A stretch of 7,723 bases of DNA from contig JASJYE010000105.1 in the NCBI GenBank assembly GCA_030123645.1, forward strand, positions 1 to 7,723. Reading direction: 5' to 3'. Below, one piece after another: positions 1 through 6,700 of the stretch (position 1 is the stretch's first letter; each line of letters opens with the position of its first letter). The notes beneath the pieces were generated by a model. It was not told the DNA's origin and did not search any database. It worked only from the letters and a program-made list of their open reading frames with translations. Origin of the DNA: Candidatus Hydrogenedentota bacterium. GTDB lineage: Bacteria; Hydrogenedentota; Hydrogenedentia; Hydrogenedentales; GCA-2746185. A program made the translations under genes and the position numbers.

Positions 1-1
1 C

Positions 2-43
2 GACCTCGAAATGCTCATGGGGGGCCGCTGGGTCCCCGACTAG
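2..43 (+). CDS. possible 3' end of a plus-strand gene (partial)
   Basis: Read in the second frame, the first bases give thirteen codons, DLEMLMGGRWVPD, followed by a TAG at 41-43. The tail looks protein-like: a short hydrophobic stretch ends in Gly-Arg-Trp-Val, a pattern I associate with the last beta strand of amidohydrolase-type enzymes. If real, this gene converges on the minus-strand gene that ends at 157, leaving about 110 bases between the two stops. Thirteen codons are too few to name a family, and the reading could be chance. The sequence upstream of the window would decide. Confidence 0.33.
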   Translation, partial: DLEMLMGGRWVPD

Positions 44-156
44 AATCCTGCAACCGCCGAGAAATGGCACTGCCGCCGTCGAGGTCGAAAGTCGAGAAAA
101 GTCTCGTCAGATACCAAACCGGTGGTTCCGGGTAGGAATCCGGTGAGCTATCCGGG

Positions 157-1041
157 TTAGCGTTGTCCGCCGACACGCATGTCGATGGCGTAGACGGATG
201 TCCGCGCGGTAATGAACAGGGTCTTGCCGTCTTTGCCTCCGAAGGTGACGTTGGACGGGCCTTCCGGTACGTCGATGGTTTCAAGCTTGGTCCCGCCGGG
301 GCTATAGACGGTAACGCCCTGGCCCGCAAGATACAGGTTGCCCCTTTCGTCCAGCGTTATGCCGTCGGCGCCTTCGGGGGCGAACTCGCGCTTGTTCGAC
401 AAGCTGCCATCCGCGGCGATGGAGTAGGCATAGGTCTTGTTACCGCCGTGATCGGCTACGTAGAGGGTTTTGCCGTCAGCGGTGCCGATGATTCCATTGG
501 GCCGCACCATGTCATCGATGATGCGCCGGGTTTTGCCATTAGGTGCGATGTAGTACACGTGCTCGCCATCTTGAGGTTTTTCGTCCCGGCGAAAGTAGCG
601 CGGGTCGCTAAAGTAGACACCGCCCTTGGCGTCGACCCACAGGTCATTGGGGCTGTTGAAGGGCTTGCCGTCGTAACTATCCACCAGCACCGTCGTTGCC
701 CCGTCCTCTCCGTAGCGTACGATACGCCCATTATTCTGCTCGCAGGCAAAGAGCGTTCCCGCTGAGTCGAAGTAGAGGCCGTTGGACCCGGCTGACTCCG
801 CATTGAAGTCGGACAGATCTCCGCTAAGCGACAATTTGTGGATGATCGATTTCCCCAAGTCGGTAAAAAACAGGTTGCCGTCCTTATCGACGGCGGGGCC
901 TTCGGTGAAGACGTGATTCGTGGAGACTCGTTTCATTTCCGCGCCCTCGGCGACGAGGGATTCGGCGTGGGATGGCCCGGCGGCAAATGCCACGCCGAAA
1001 ACGCACACGGCCAGGGAGAGACGTATAGCGCTGTTGCTCAT
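157..1041 (-). CDS. exported SMP-30/gluconolactonase-like beta-propeller protein
   Basis: This 294-residue protein belongs to the SMP-30/gluconolactonase/LRE family, six-bladed beta-propellers that hydrolyse sugar lactones or related esters using one divalent metal. Residues 1-26 form a signal peptide: Arg7, a hydrophobic core, then a Ser-His-Ala cleavage site, so the mature enzyme should be periplasmic. Family metal ligands are in place: Glu47 (TEGPA), Asn182 (RPNGI) and Asp226 (ADGI). Asn132-Asp133 in the SPNDL motif match the active-site Asn/Asp pair. Blade repeats such as DGNLFFTD, GGVYFSDP, GKTLYVAD and RGNLYLAG are visible, and length is normal for an exported member. The ATG at 1041 has an AAGGAG at 1051-1056, nine bases upstream, and a promoter further up. 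It is a stand-alone gene. Substrate is not predictable: lactonase activity is inferred from the family, and a lipid-lactone or organophosphate esterase is possible. Confidence 0.9.
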   Translation of the reverse strand: MSNSAIRLSLAVCVFGVAFAAGPSHAESLVAEGAEMKRVSTNHVFTEGPAVDKDGNLFFTDLGKSIIHKLSLSGDLSDFNAESAGSNGLYFDSAGTLFACEQNNGRIVRYGEDGATTVLVDSYDGKPFNSPNDLWVDAKGGVYFSDPRYFRRDEKPQDGEHVYYIAPNGKTRRIIDDMVRPNGIIGTADGKTLYVADHGGNKTYAYSIAADGSLSNKREFAPEGADGITLDERGNLYLAGQGVTVYSPGGTKLETIDVPEGPSNVTFGGKDGKTLFITARTSVYAIDMRVGGQR

Positions 1042-1092
1042 GTTCTGATACTCCTTTTCCGACTATTTGGCCGGCATTTCCCATATGGACCT

Positions 1093-1111
1093 GCCCGCGC
1101 CCACCGCGGGC
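1093..1111 (-). other. GC-rich hairpin in the leader of the SMP-30 gene
   Basis: GCCCGCG at 1093-1099 is followed by its perfect complement CGCGGGC at 1105-1111, with a five-base loop. The hairpin lies between the predicted promoter (1124-1152) and the ribosome site (1051-1056), so it would form in the 5' untranslated RNA. No T run follows on either strand, so it is not a convincing terminator. A role in RNA stability or translation control is only a possibility. Confidence 0.4.
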
Positions 1112-1123
1112 TGATTTCCATTG

Positions 1124-1152
1124 ACCCTAATCCTCTTTAATGATGATGTCAA
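1124..1152 (-). promoter_or_regulatory. sigma70-type promoter for the SMP-30 gene
   Basis: On the minus strand a perfect -35 box, TTGACA (1147-1152), stands exactly 17 bases from TAGGGT (1124-1129). The latter keeps the three most conserved -10 positions (T, A and final T) but not the middle. Transcription would start near 1117 and give a leader of about 75 bases. The consensus -35, ideal spacing and position upstream of a gene with a good ribosome site support it. The weak -10 is the main doubt. Confidence 0.55.
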
Positions 1153-1299
1153 TAGCGATTCCGCCTCCAGGGCCTGTCTATGGTCGGGAAGTGCTGTTCG
1201 TGCGAATTCGGGCAGACTTCCCCTAAGGTCAGTTAACCAGGCTCGGAGCCATGATTGAGAAGGAGGACAGGGCAAACGCATCTAAATCCAAATTAATCC
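1153..1299. other. gene-free upstream region with an inverted repeat
   Basis: No credible coding is seen here. GGGAAGT (1186-1192) and ACTTCCC (1216-1222) form a seven-base inverted repeat around a 23-base centre that holds the eight-base palindrome CGAATTCG (1203-1210). The repeat sits about 35 bases upstream of the -35 box of the SMP-30 promoter, so an operator is conceivable, but arms this short can arise by chance. No intact gene on either strand uses this stretch. Confidence 0.25.
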
Positions 1300-1316
1300 A
1301 CCGGCTGTGCCGGTGA
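1300..1316. repeat. perfect 7-bp hairpin, left flank of the repeat element
   Basis: CACCGGC (1300-1306), a TGT loop and GCCGGTG (1310-1316) form a perfect seven-base stem with a three-base loop. It has the same build (short perfect stem, three-base loop) as the two hairpins at 1648-1693 on the other side of the repeat region. Subterminal hairpins of this shape are typical of IS200/IS605 ends and of REP units linked to Y1 transposases. The likeness is structural, and no transposase is present. Confidence 0.5.
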
Positions 1317-1350
1317 GAATTCAAAAGGTTCCACCGTTCCAGCCTTTGTC

Positions 1351-1637
1351 TTTTTGACAGGATGAACAGGATGAACAGATTTTTCCAGTCTCTTTTTTTC
1401 ACCACAAAGTACACGAATCGCACGAATATCTGCCTGCATAGTTTCTTCGTATTCTCTGTGGTCTATTTTCCCTTTTTCGCGCTCTTTTCTTAATCGCACA
1501 AACACCGCAACGGCCTCTCTTGCTTTTCCTTGTGTTCTATGCGATTTTCCGGTTCAATCTCGCATGCATTGCGATTCTATGACAGGCTTCAATATCCTGC
1601 TCATCATGTAAATCCTATTAATCCTGTCGAAAAAAAG
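1351..1637. repeat. degenerate dispersed repeat with inverted ends
   Basis: This AT-richer stretch opens with a T run and nearly perfect nine-base tandem units (AGGATGAAC at 1359-1367 and again at 1368-1376). It closes with the inverted counterpart (ATCCTATTAATCCTGTC, 1612-1628) next to an A run. The arm at 1356-1372 matches the inverse of 1612-1628 at 15 of 17 bases. Inside, ACCACAAAGTACACGAA (1401-1417) and TTCGTATTCTCTGTGGT (1446-1462) are inverted copies at 14 of 17 bases, and a related piece lies near 1528-1547. This cluster of motifs is a familiar non-coding repeat in many environmental bacterial genomes, as I recall. Short minus-strand reading frames across it, such as 1293-1505, are low-complexity and have no ribosome site, so I do not call them genes. 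Confidence 0.6.
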
Positions 1638-1647
1638 CTTTCGGTGT

Positions 1648-1666
1648 AGGCCCTTTTTAAGGGCCT
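1648..1666. repeat. perfect 8-bp hairpin, possible terminator of the CoA-transferase gene
   Basis: AGGCCCTT (1648-1655), a TTT loop and AAGGGCCT (1659-1666) make a perfect eight-base stem. On the minus strand it lies about 95 bases beyond the stop of the CoA-transferase, and a run of T residues follows about eleven bases later (complement of 1630-1636). A rho-independent terminator would have the T run immediately after the stem, so the spacing is poor. The hairpin is the first of a tandem pair and may belong to the repeat element instead. Confidence 0.5.
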
Positions 1667-1674
1667 TCCTCAAG

Positions 1675-1693
1675 CCACCAGTTCTACTGGTGG
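1675..1693. repeat. perfect 8-bp hairpin, right flank of the repeat element
   Basis: CCACCAGT (1675-1682), a TCT loop and ACTGGTGG (1686-1693) form a perfect eight-base stem, eight bases after the preceding hairpin. The pair shares stem length and loop size. With the hairpin at 1300-1316 they bracket the repeat region. This arrangement recalls the right end of IS200/IS605-type or REP-like elements, by inference from structure only. Confidence 0.5.
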
Positions 1694-1761
1694 TTCTGAC
1701 CAGGAATCGGCCCTCTTGCAAATTCCTCTGGGACGACTGTGTCGGAGAACGTCATCTTTAT

Positions 1762-2958
1762 CTAAAAGGCAATCGCGCCCTCGCGCTCGAGTTTTTCGAT
1801 CTGCTCATCGTCGTATTCGAGTTCGCGGAGAATTTCTTTTGTGTGTTCGCCCAGCAATGGCGCCGACCGTTGGATCTCCCCTGGCGACTTGCCGAAATGA
1901 AACGGGACCCCCATAACCCGCATCGGACCTATCGTGGTATGGTTTATGACCAAGTCCATGTCGTTCGCCGCCACCTGCGGATGATCGAAAAATTCTGCGG
2001 CGCCGCGCACCGCGCCGCATGGGACTCCTGCGTCCTCCAGAAGCGCCTCCCACTCGACCGATTTTTTCTGAAGCATGATGGGATCGATCAACTCGGCCAA
2101 TTCCTTGTAGCGTTCGACTCGTTCGGGGATGGTCGCGTAGCGGGAATCTTCGGCAAGCGCGGGCAGGCCGAGAACCAGGCACAACGAACGCCAAAATTTA
2201 TCCTGAGTGGCGCCGACGAAAATATGCCCATCTTCAGTCTCGAACATTTTATAGGGGTAGGCGCCCGCGCCCCCTTCTTCCTCCTTCTCCAGCGCCTGGC
2301 AAAACGCGTGGGGTTGAACGACCATGACCCCTTGCAAGAGCGATGTCTCCACCAACTGCCCCTCGCCCGTCCGTTCGCGGTGAAAGAGCGCGGCAAGGAC
2401 CGCGCCGAGCGCCAGCGTCGCCGTCTGAATATCGATAAACACGGGCGCGGCGACCGAGACTTTGCCCGAAGTGGCCTCATTCGATTTCGCGATGCCGCCC
2501 ATGGATTGCAGGATGCCATCGTAAGCCGGCTTTTCCGACAGGGGGCCTTTCGAGCCGAAGCCGGTCGAGGTGCTATAAATCAGCTGAGGATTGAGGGCCG
2601 CGAGGGTGTCGTAGTCCACCTTGAGTTTTTTGGCCGCCCTCGGCCGGAAATTGGTCGTTACGACATCCGCGGTCTGCACCAGGTCGTACACCACTTTCAA
2701 CCCCGCCTCGGTGCGTAAATCAACCGCAAGCCCCCGCTTGTTCCGATTCCAGCCAACGAAGATGCGTGACTCGCCGGCGATGAAGGGCCCCACCTGGCGG
2801 GTAGGGTCTCCGCCCAGAGGCTCGACCTTGATCACATCCGCGCCCAAGTCGCCCATCAACGTGGCGTGGTAGGATCCGGCCAGAAAAGCGCCGAAATCGA
2901 GTACTCGAATGCCCTGTAACGGGCCTGATGCTGAACGCTCCATTTCTCTCTCTGGCAC
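1762..2958 (-). CDS. class III CoA-transferase (CaiB/BaiF family)
   Basis: This 398-residue enzyme is full length for the family III CoA-transferases (formyl-CoA, carnitinyl-CoA and succinyl-CoA-dependent transferases and the related alpha-methylacyl-CoA racemases). These work as interlocked dimers in the cytoplasm and move CoA between carboxylic acids through an aspartyl-CoA thioester. The N-terminal signature (IRVLDFGAFLAG, residues 17-28; GADVIKVEP, 39-47) is clear. NRNKRGLAVDL lies at 71-81 and GFGSKGPL at 133-140, followed by the catalytic aspartate Asp176 in VFIDIQTA and the RTGEGQLVE motif at 196-204. The C-terminal half has the usual GVPCG and DHPQV motifs. The start is GTG at 2958, because a strong AAGGAGGG lies seven bases upstream; an ATG five codons in (2943) is too far from that site. 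The donor and acceptor acids cannot be read from sequence, and a racemase is the main alternative. The divergently placed carboxylase is another CoA enzyme. Confidence 0.92.
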   Translation of the reverse strand: MPEREMERSASGPLQGIRVLDFGAFLAGSYHATLMGDLGADVIKVEPLGGDPTRQVGPFIAGESRIFVGWNRNKRGLAVDLRTEAGLKVVYDLVQTADVVTTNFRPRAAKKLKVDYDTLAALNPQLIYSTSTGFGSKGPLSEKPAYDGILQSMGGIAKSNEATSGKVSVAAPVFIDIQTATLALGAVLAALFHRERTGEGQLVETSLLQGVMVVQPHAFCQALEKEEEGGAGAYPYKMFETEDGHIFVGATQDKFWRSLCLVLGLPALAEDSRYATIPERVERYKELAELIDPIMLQKKSVEWEALLEDAGVPCGAVRGAAEFFDHPQVAANDMDLVINHTTIGPMRVMGVPFHFGKSPGEIQRSAPLLGEHTKEILRELEYDDEQIEKLEREGAIAF

Positions 2959-2965
2959 TGGATGA

Positions 2966-2973
2966 CCCTCCTT
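2966..2973 (-). promoter_or_regulatory. strong Shine-Dalgarno site that fixes a GTG start
   Basis: On the minus strand AAGGAGGG occupies 2973-2966, seven bases before GTG (2958-2956). The next ATG, at 2943, would be about 22 bases away. The site therefore selects the GTG start of the CoA-transferase. Confidence 0.75.
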
Positions 2974-3018
2974 AATCCGCTAAAGCGCCTTGACGTGTGA
3001 ACGGCAGTCCGGCAGTGA

Positions 3019-3051
3019 AGCAGGTGGCGGCCTAAGCGTGAAACACCTGCT
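3019..3051. promoter_or_regulatory. 8-bp inverted repeat at the predicted transcription start of the CoA-transferase gene
   Basis: AGCAGGTG (3019-3026) and CACCTGCT (3044-3051) are perfect inverted arms with a 17-base centre. The right arm coincides with the start point expected from the promoter at 3057-3085, so the repeat covers roughly +1 to +32. A repressor operator or a stem-loop at the very 5' end of the mRNA would both fit. No regulator gene is present in the window to match it to. Confidence 0.4.
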
Positions 3052-3056
3052 GCGTC

Positions 3057-3085
3057 AGTATCCCGAGTTAGTTGGGAGGATTCAA
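3057..3085 (-). promoter_or_regulatory. candidate sigma70 promoter for the CoA-transferase gene
   Basis: On the minus strand TTGAAT (3080-3085, four of six consensus positions) is 17 bases from GATACT (3057-3062, four of six). Transcription would begin near 3050, about 90 bases before the GTG start. Both boxes are moderate matches, and position relative to the gene and to the inverted repeat supports the call. Confidence 0.4.
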
Positions 3086-3167
3086 GTGTCCAGTTTGGAC
3101 CTGGGAGTACGCGCCCCCATGCCACCCACCACTCAGCGAGGGCAGAGACGCAGCCCGTAGAGCGTAG

Positions 3168-3602
3168 CACGAGGCTCAGAACGCTAAGGACCCTGTCGAA
3201 ACTCGGCGGATACTCAAAGCGGACTCTGTGCGACGACATCGCAACACCTTTGGCAGACTATCCCAAGAATATCTCGACGACCGCAAGCATCTTAAGACGC
3301 ATTCTCGGATAGCTCGAATCCTTGAGAAGTACGCTAAGGATTGGCAAAACTGGCCGCTTGGGAGCATCACTCGAAGCGATCTGGTTGAGTTGCGGGACAG
3401 CGAATGAGGTGTCTGTGCTGTGCGCTGGAGCGACATCGATGCGGACCAGAACGTCTGGCTGCTCAAAGCTGAACAGACGAAAGCCGGTAGACGGCACGAG
3501 GTAGCTCTGAATGCCCACGCGCTTGAAATCCGCACTCTCACCTGCTTAGATCAAACACTATCATCCTCAAAATCATATTCGGAGGCTGTCGGCTACTTTT
3601 GA
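3168..3602 (+). pseudogene. degenerate tyrosine recombinase (phage/island integrase) relic
   Basis: One plus-strand frame carries two integrase-like segments separated by an in-frame TGA (3405-3407). The first (3168-3404) reads as the end of an arm-type binding domain plus a SAM-like core-binding domain: DPVETRR, then TFGRLSQEYLDD, then WPLGSITRSDLVELRD, the typical end of a P4-type integrase core-binding segment. The second (3417-3530) has VRWSDID followed by QTKAGRRHEVALNAHALEI, matching the strand after the first catalytic arginine and the TK..R.H.VPL region. Normally about 70-90 residues separate these segments, including the first catalytic Arg, so an internal deletion is likely. The His-X-X-Arg and Tyr motifs are absent. 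The frame has no upstream start or ribosome site (a TAG at 3165-3167 precedes it). No att site or tRNA gene was found nearby. It cannot encode an active recombinase. Confidence 0.72.
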
Positions 3603-3674
3603 ACCCCGCAAGCTCCATATGGGAAAAGTCGGGCAATATTAAGGAACAAGGCGGCAACCAACTGCCGTAGCAAG

Positions 3675-3703
3675 TGATCAATTAGAGTCCTTTTCGATAT
3701 TAT
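3675..3703 (+). promoter_or_regulatory. candidate promoter for the acyl-CoA carboxylase gene
   Basis: TATTAT (3698-3703, five of six -10 positions) lies in an AT-rich leader, 17 bases after TGATCA (3675-3680, only three of six -35 positions). Transcription would begin near 3709, giving a short leader of about 35 bases before the ATG. The weak -35 suggests either an activator-dependent promoter or a chance match. Confidence 0.35.
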
Positions 3704-3743
3704 TGAGAAACTACAAAAACACTGGTTCACTGCGGGAGGGAAG

Positions 3744-6700
3744 ATGACACTATCGAAACTGTTGATTGCGAACCGTGGCGAGATCGCGATTCGCGTGATC
3801 CGCTCAGCCGCGGACATAGGGATCGCGACCGTGGCGATCTACTCAGAGGACGACGCGGAGTCGCTGCACGTCCACAAAGCGGATGCGGCGGTGGCGCTCG
3901 CCGGGCGTGGCGTGCGGGCGTATCTGGACGGGCCGCAGATCGTGCAGTTGGCGCGCGAGGCCGGCTGCGACTCGGTGCATCCGGGCTATGGCTTCCTGGC
4001 GGAGAGCACCGAGTTCGCGCGGGCGTGTGAGGCGGCCGGGCTGCGCTTTGTGGGACCCGCTGTGGAGACGCTCGAGCTGTTCGGGGACAAGGTGGGGGCG
4101 CGCGAGGTTGCGGCGGCCCATGATGTGCCGGTGCTCGCCGGCAGCGATGGCGCTACCAGCCTGGCGCAGGTGCGGGCCTTCTTCGAGGCGCTGCCGCCCG
4201 GCGAGGCGATGATGATTAAGGCGGTGGCGGGCGGTGGGGGCCGAGGAATGCGCGCGGTGACGAGCGCCGACGCGATCGAAGAGACCTTCGAGCTGTGCCG
4301 GTCGGAGGCGGAGGGCGCTTTCGGCAACGGGTCGTTGTACGTGGAGCAGATGATCTCACGCGCCCGCCACATCGAGGTGCAAGTGCTGGGCGACGGGACG
4401 GACGTGATCCACCTGGGCGAGCGGGAATGCAGCGTGCAGCGCCGCTATCAGAAAATCGTCGAAGTGGCGCCGGCGCCGGCGCTCGAGGAGGGGCTGCGAG
4501 CCCGCATTCTGGCGGCGGCGATGCGGCTGGCGGCGGGGGTGAAGTATCGCAGCCTGGGCACCTTCGAGTTCCTGGTTGACGCGGACGACGCGGGTGACGA
4601 CGCGCCGTTCTACTTCATTGAGACGAACGCCCGGATCCAGGTTGAGCACACCGTCACGGAGGCGGTGACGGGCGTTGATTTGGTCGCGGCGCAGCTAAGG
4701 GTTGCGGGAGGGCGCACGCTCGGTGCGATGGGACTGACGCAGGATCGGATCCCGGCGCCGCGCGGCTTCGCGATTCAGGCGCGGGTCAATATGGAGACGC
4801 TGACCGCCGACGGCGAGATACGCCCCGCGAGTGGGACGCTGACCGCCTTCGAGCTGCCGTCGGGACCGGGGGTGCGCACGGACACTTACGGTTACGTGGG
4901 CTACACGATAAACCCTGCGTTTGACTCACTGCTGGCGAAGGTGATCGGGCATTCGGAGTCGGCGGACTTCGAGGATGCGGTGCGGCGGACGTCTCGGGCG
5001 CTTAGCGAATTCCGCATCGAGGGGGTGGCGACGAATCTCGACCTATTGCAGAACCTGATGGCCCATCCAGACTTCCGGGCGGGGCAGATTGACACGCGCT
5101 TCGTGGAGGAGCATGCGGCTGAGCTGGTCCAAGGCGGGGCGGGGCGGCATCCGCACCGCTACGTCGAGAAAGAGAAGGCGGCGCAAACGCCCAGCGGAAA
5201 GGAGGGTCTCGTCGGCGCGCAGGTCGATAAAACGGATCCCTTGGCGCTCTTTGCCCACAACCGCGCCTCGAAAAACTCTGAGGTGGACTCCGGCGCGGCC
5301 ATCGCGGCTGAGGCGCCGGATCTGACCGCACCGGACGGCTCGGTGGGGGTCCCGGTGCCGATTCAGGGTACGATCGTGAGAATATCGGTGGCTCCGGGCG
5401 ACGAAGTGCGGAAGGGCCAGCAACTGGCAGTGCTCGAGGCGATGAAGATGGAACACATCATTGTCGCAGACCGAAGCGGAATCGTGCGCCGGGTTGCGTT
5501 GGCCGAGGGAGACGTCATCCAGGAGGGCTATCCGCTGGTCTTTATCGAGGAAGCGGAGGTAGAAGGCGGCGCTGTGGAGGCGGAGGAAGAGTTGGACCTC
5601 GATCTCATCCGCGACGATCTGGCGCTGCTCTTCGAGCGGCGCGCATACACGCTGGACGAGAACCGGCCAGAGGCAGTGGCGCGGCGGCGCAAGAAGGGCC
5701 AGCGGACCGCACGGGAGAATATCGAGCGCCTGGTGGATCCGGGGTCGTTCCAAGAGTACGGGCGATTGGTCGTGGCTTCGCAGCGGGCGCGGCATTCCCA
5801 GGAGTATCTCCGCAGGCGCACTCCAGCCGATGGGTTGGTAGCGGGACTTGCGACCATCAACGGGCATCTATTCCCAGATGATCGGGCGCGTTGTATCATC
5901 GTCCATTACGACTACACGGTGTTGGCAGGCACTCAGGGGATGCGCAATCATAAGAAGCAGGACCGGATGTACGAGCTGGCCAACCGCTTCCGGATCCCCG
6001 TGGTGCTATTCGGGGAGGGCGGCGGCGGGCGGCCGGGCGACACAGGAAGTGAGGGTGGAGTGGGAATCGAGCCCACCACATTCACGGAGTTCTCGAGACT
6101 GAGCGCGCGGGTGCCGATGGTGGGTGTGACGTCTGGGTATTGCTTTGCGGGGAACACGGCGCTGCTGGCCTGCTGCGACGTGATCATCGCGACCGAGGGC
6201 TCGACGATCGCGATGGGCGGGCCCGCGATGATCGAGGGGGGCGGACTGGGGATCTACACGCCGGAGGAATGCGGGCCGATGTCCTTCCAGGTCCCGAACG
6301 GCGTGGTGGACATCCTGGTGAAGGACGAGAACGAGGCAGTCGATGTCGTGAAGCAGTACCTTTCGTACTTCCAGGGGTCGGTCACCGAGTGGTCGGTGCC
6401 GGACCAACGGCGCCTGCGGCATATCGTGCCCGAAAACCGAGTGCGGATGTACGACATGCGAGAGGTAATCGAAACGCTGGCCGACGAGGGCTCCGTCCTG
6501 GAGATTCGCAGAGAGTTTGGGGTCGGGATTATCACAGTCCTGTTCCGAGTGGCGGGTAGGCCGATGGGGCTGATCGCCAACAACCCCCATCACCTGGCGG
6601 GCGCGATCGACAGCGACGGTTCGGACAAGGGGGCCCGCTTCCTCCAGCTTTGCGACGCCTTTGACCTGCCGATACTGAGTATTATCGATTGCCCTGGGAT

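Noticed and set aside
93..106. Five-base hairpin after the partial gene considered as a terminator
   Set aside because: The stem is only five bases and neither strand has a T run after it.
163..765. 200-codon plus-strand frame opposite the SMP-30 gene
   Set aside because: Mirror frame of a conserved beta-propeller gene; no support of its own.
1356..1384. Tandem nine-base units considered as a CRISPR array
   Set aside because: Only two exact units, no spacers, and units far too short; no cas genes in the window.
1293..1505. 70-codon minus-strand frame inside the repeat region
   Set aside because: Lys/Glu-rich translation arises from the repeat units themselves; no Shine-Dalgarno site and no conserved domain.
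1690..2718. 342-codon plus-strand frame opposite the CoA-transferase
   Set aside because: The minus-strand protein has every family motif including the catalytic aspartate; the plus frame has no family features and no ribosome site.
3603..3743. tRNA gene or attachment site next to the integrase relic
   Set aside because: No cloverleaf-like arms or CCA end, and no direct repeat that I could find flanking the relic.
5043..5867. 274-codon minus-strand frame opposite the carrier and linker region
   Set aside because: Antisense shadow of the carboxylase; composition typical of a reverse frame.
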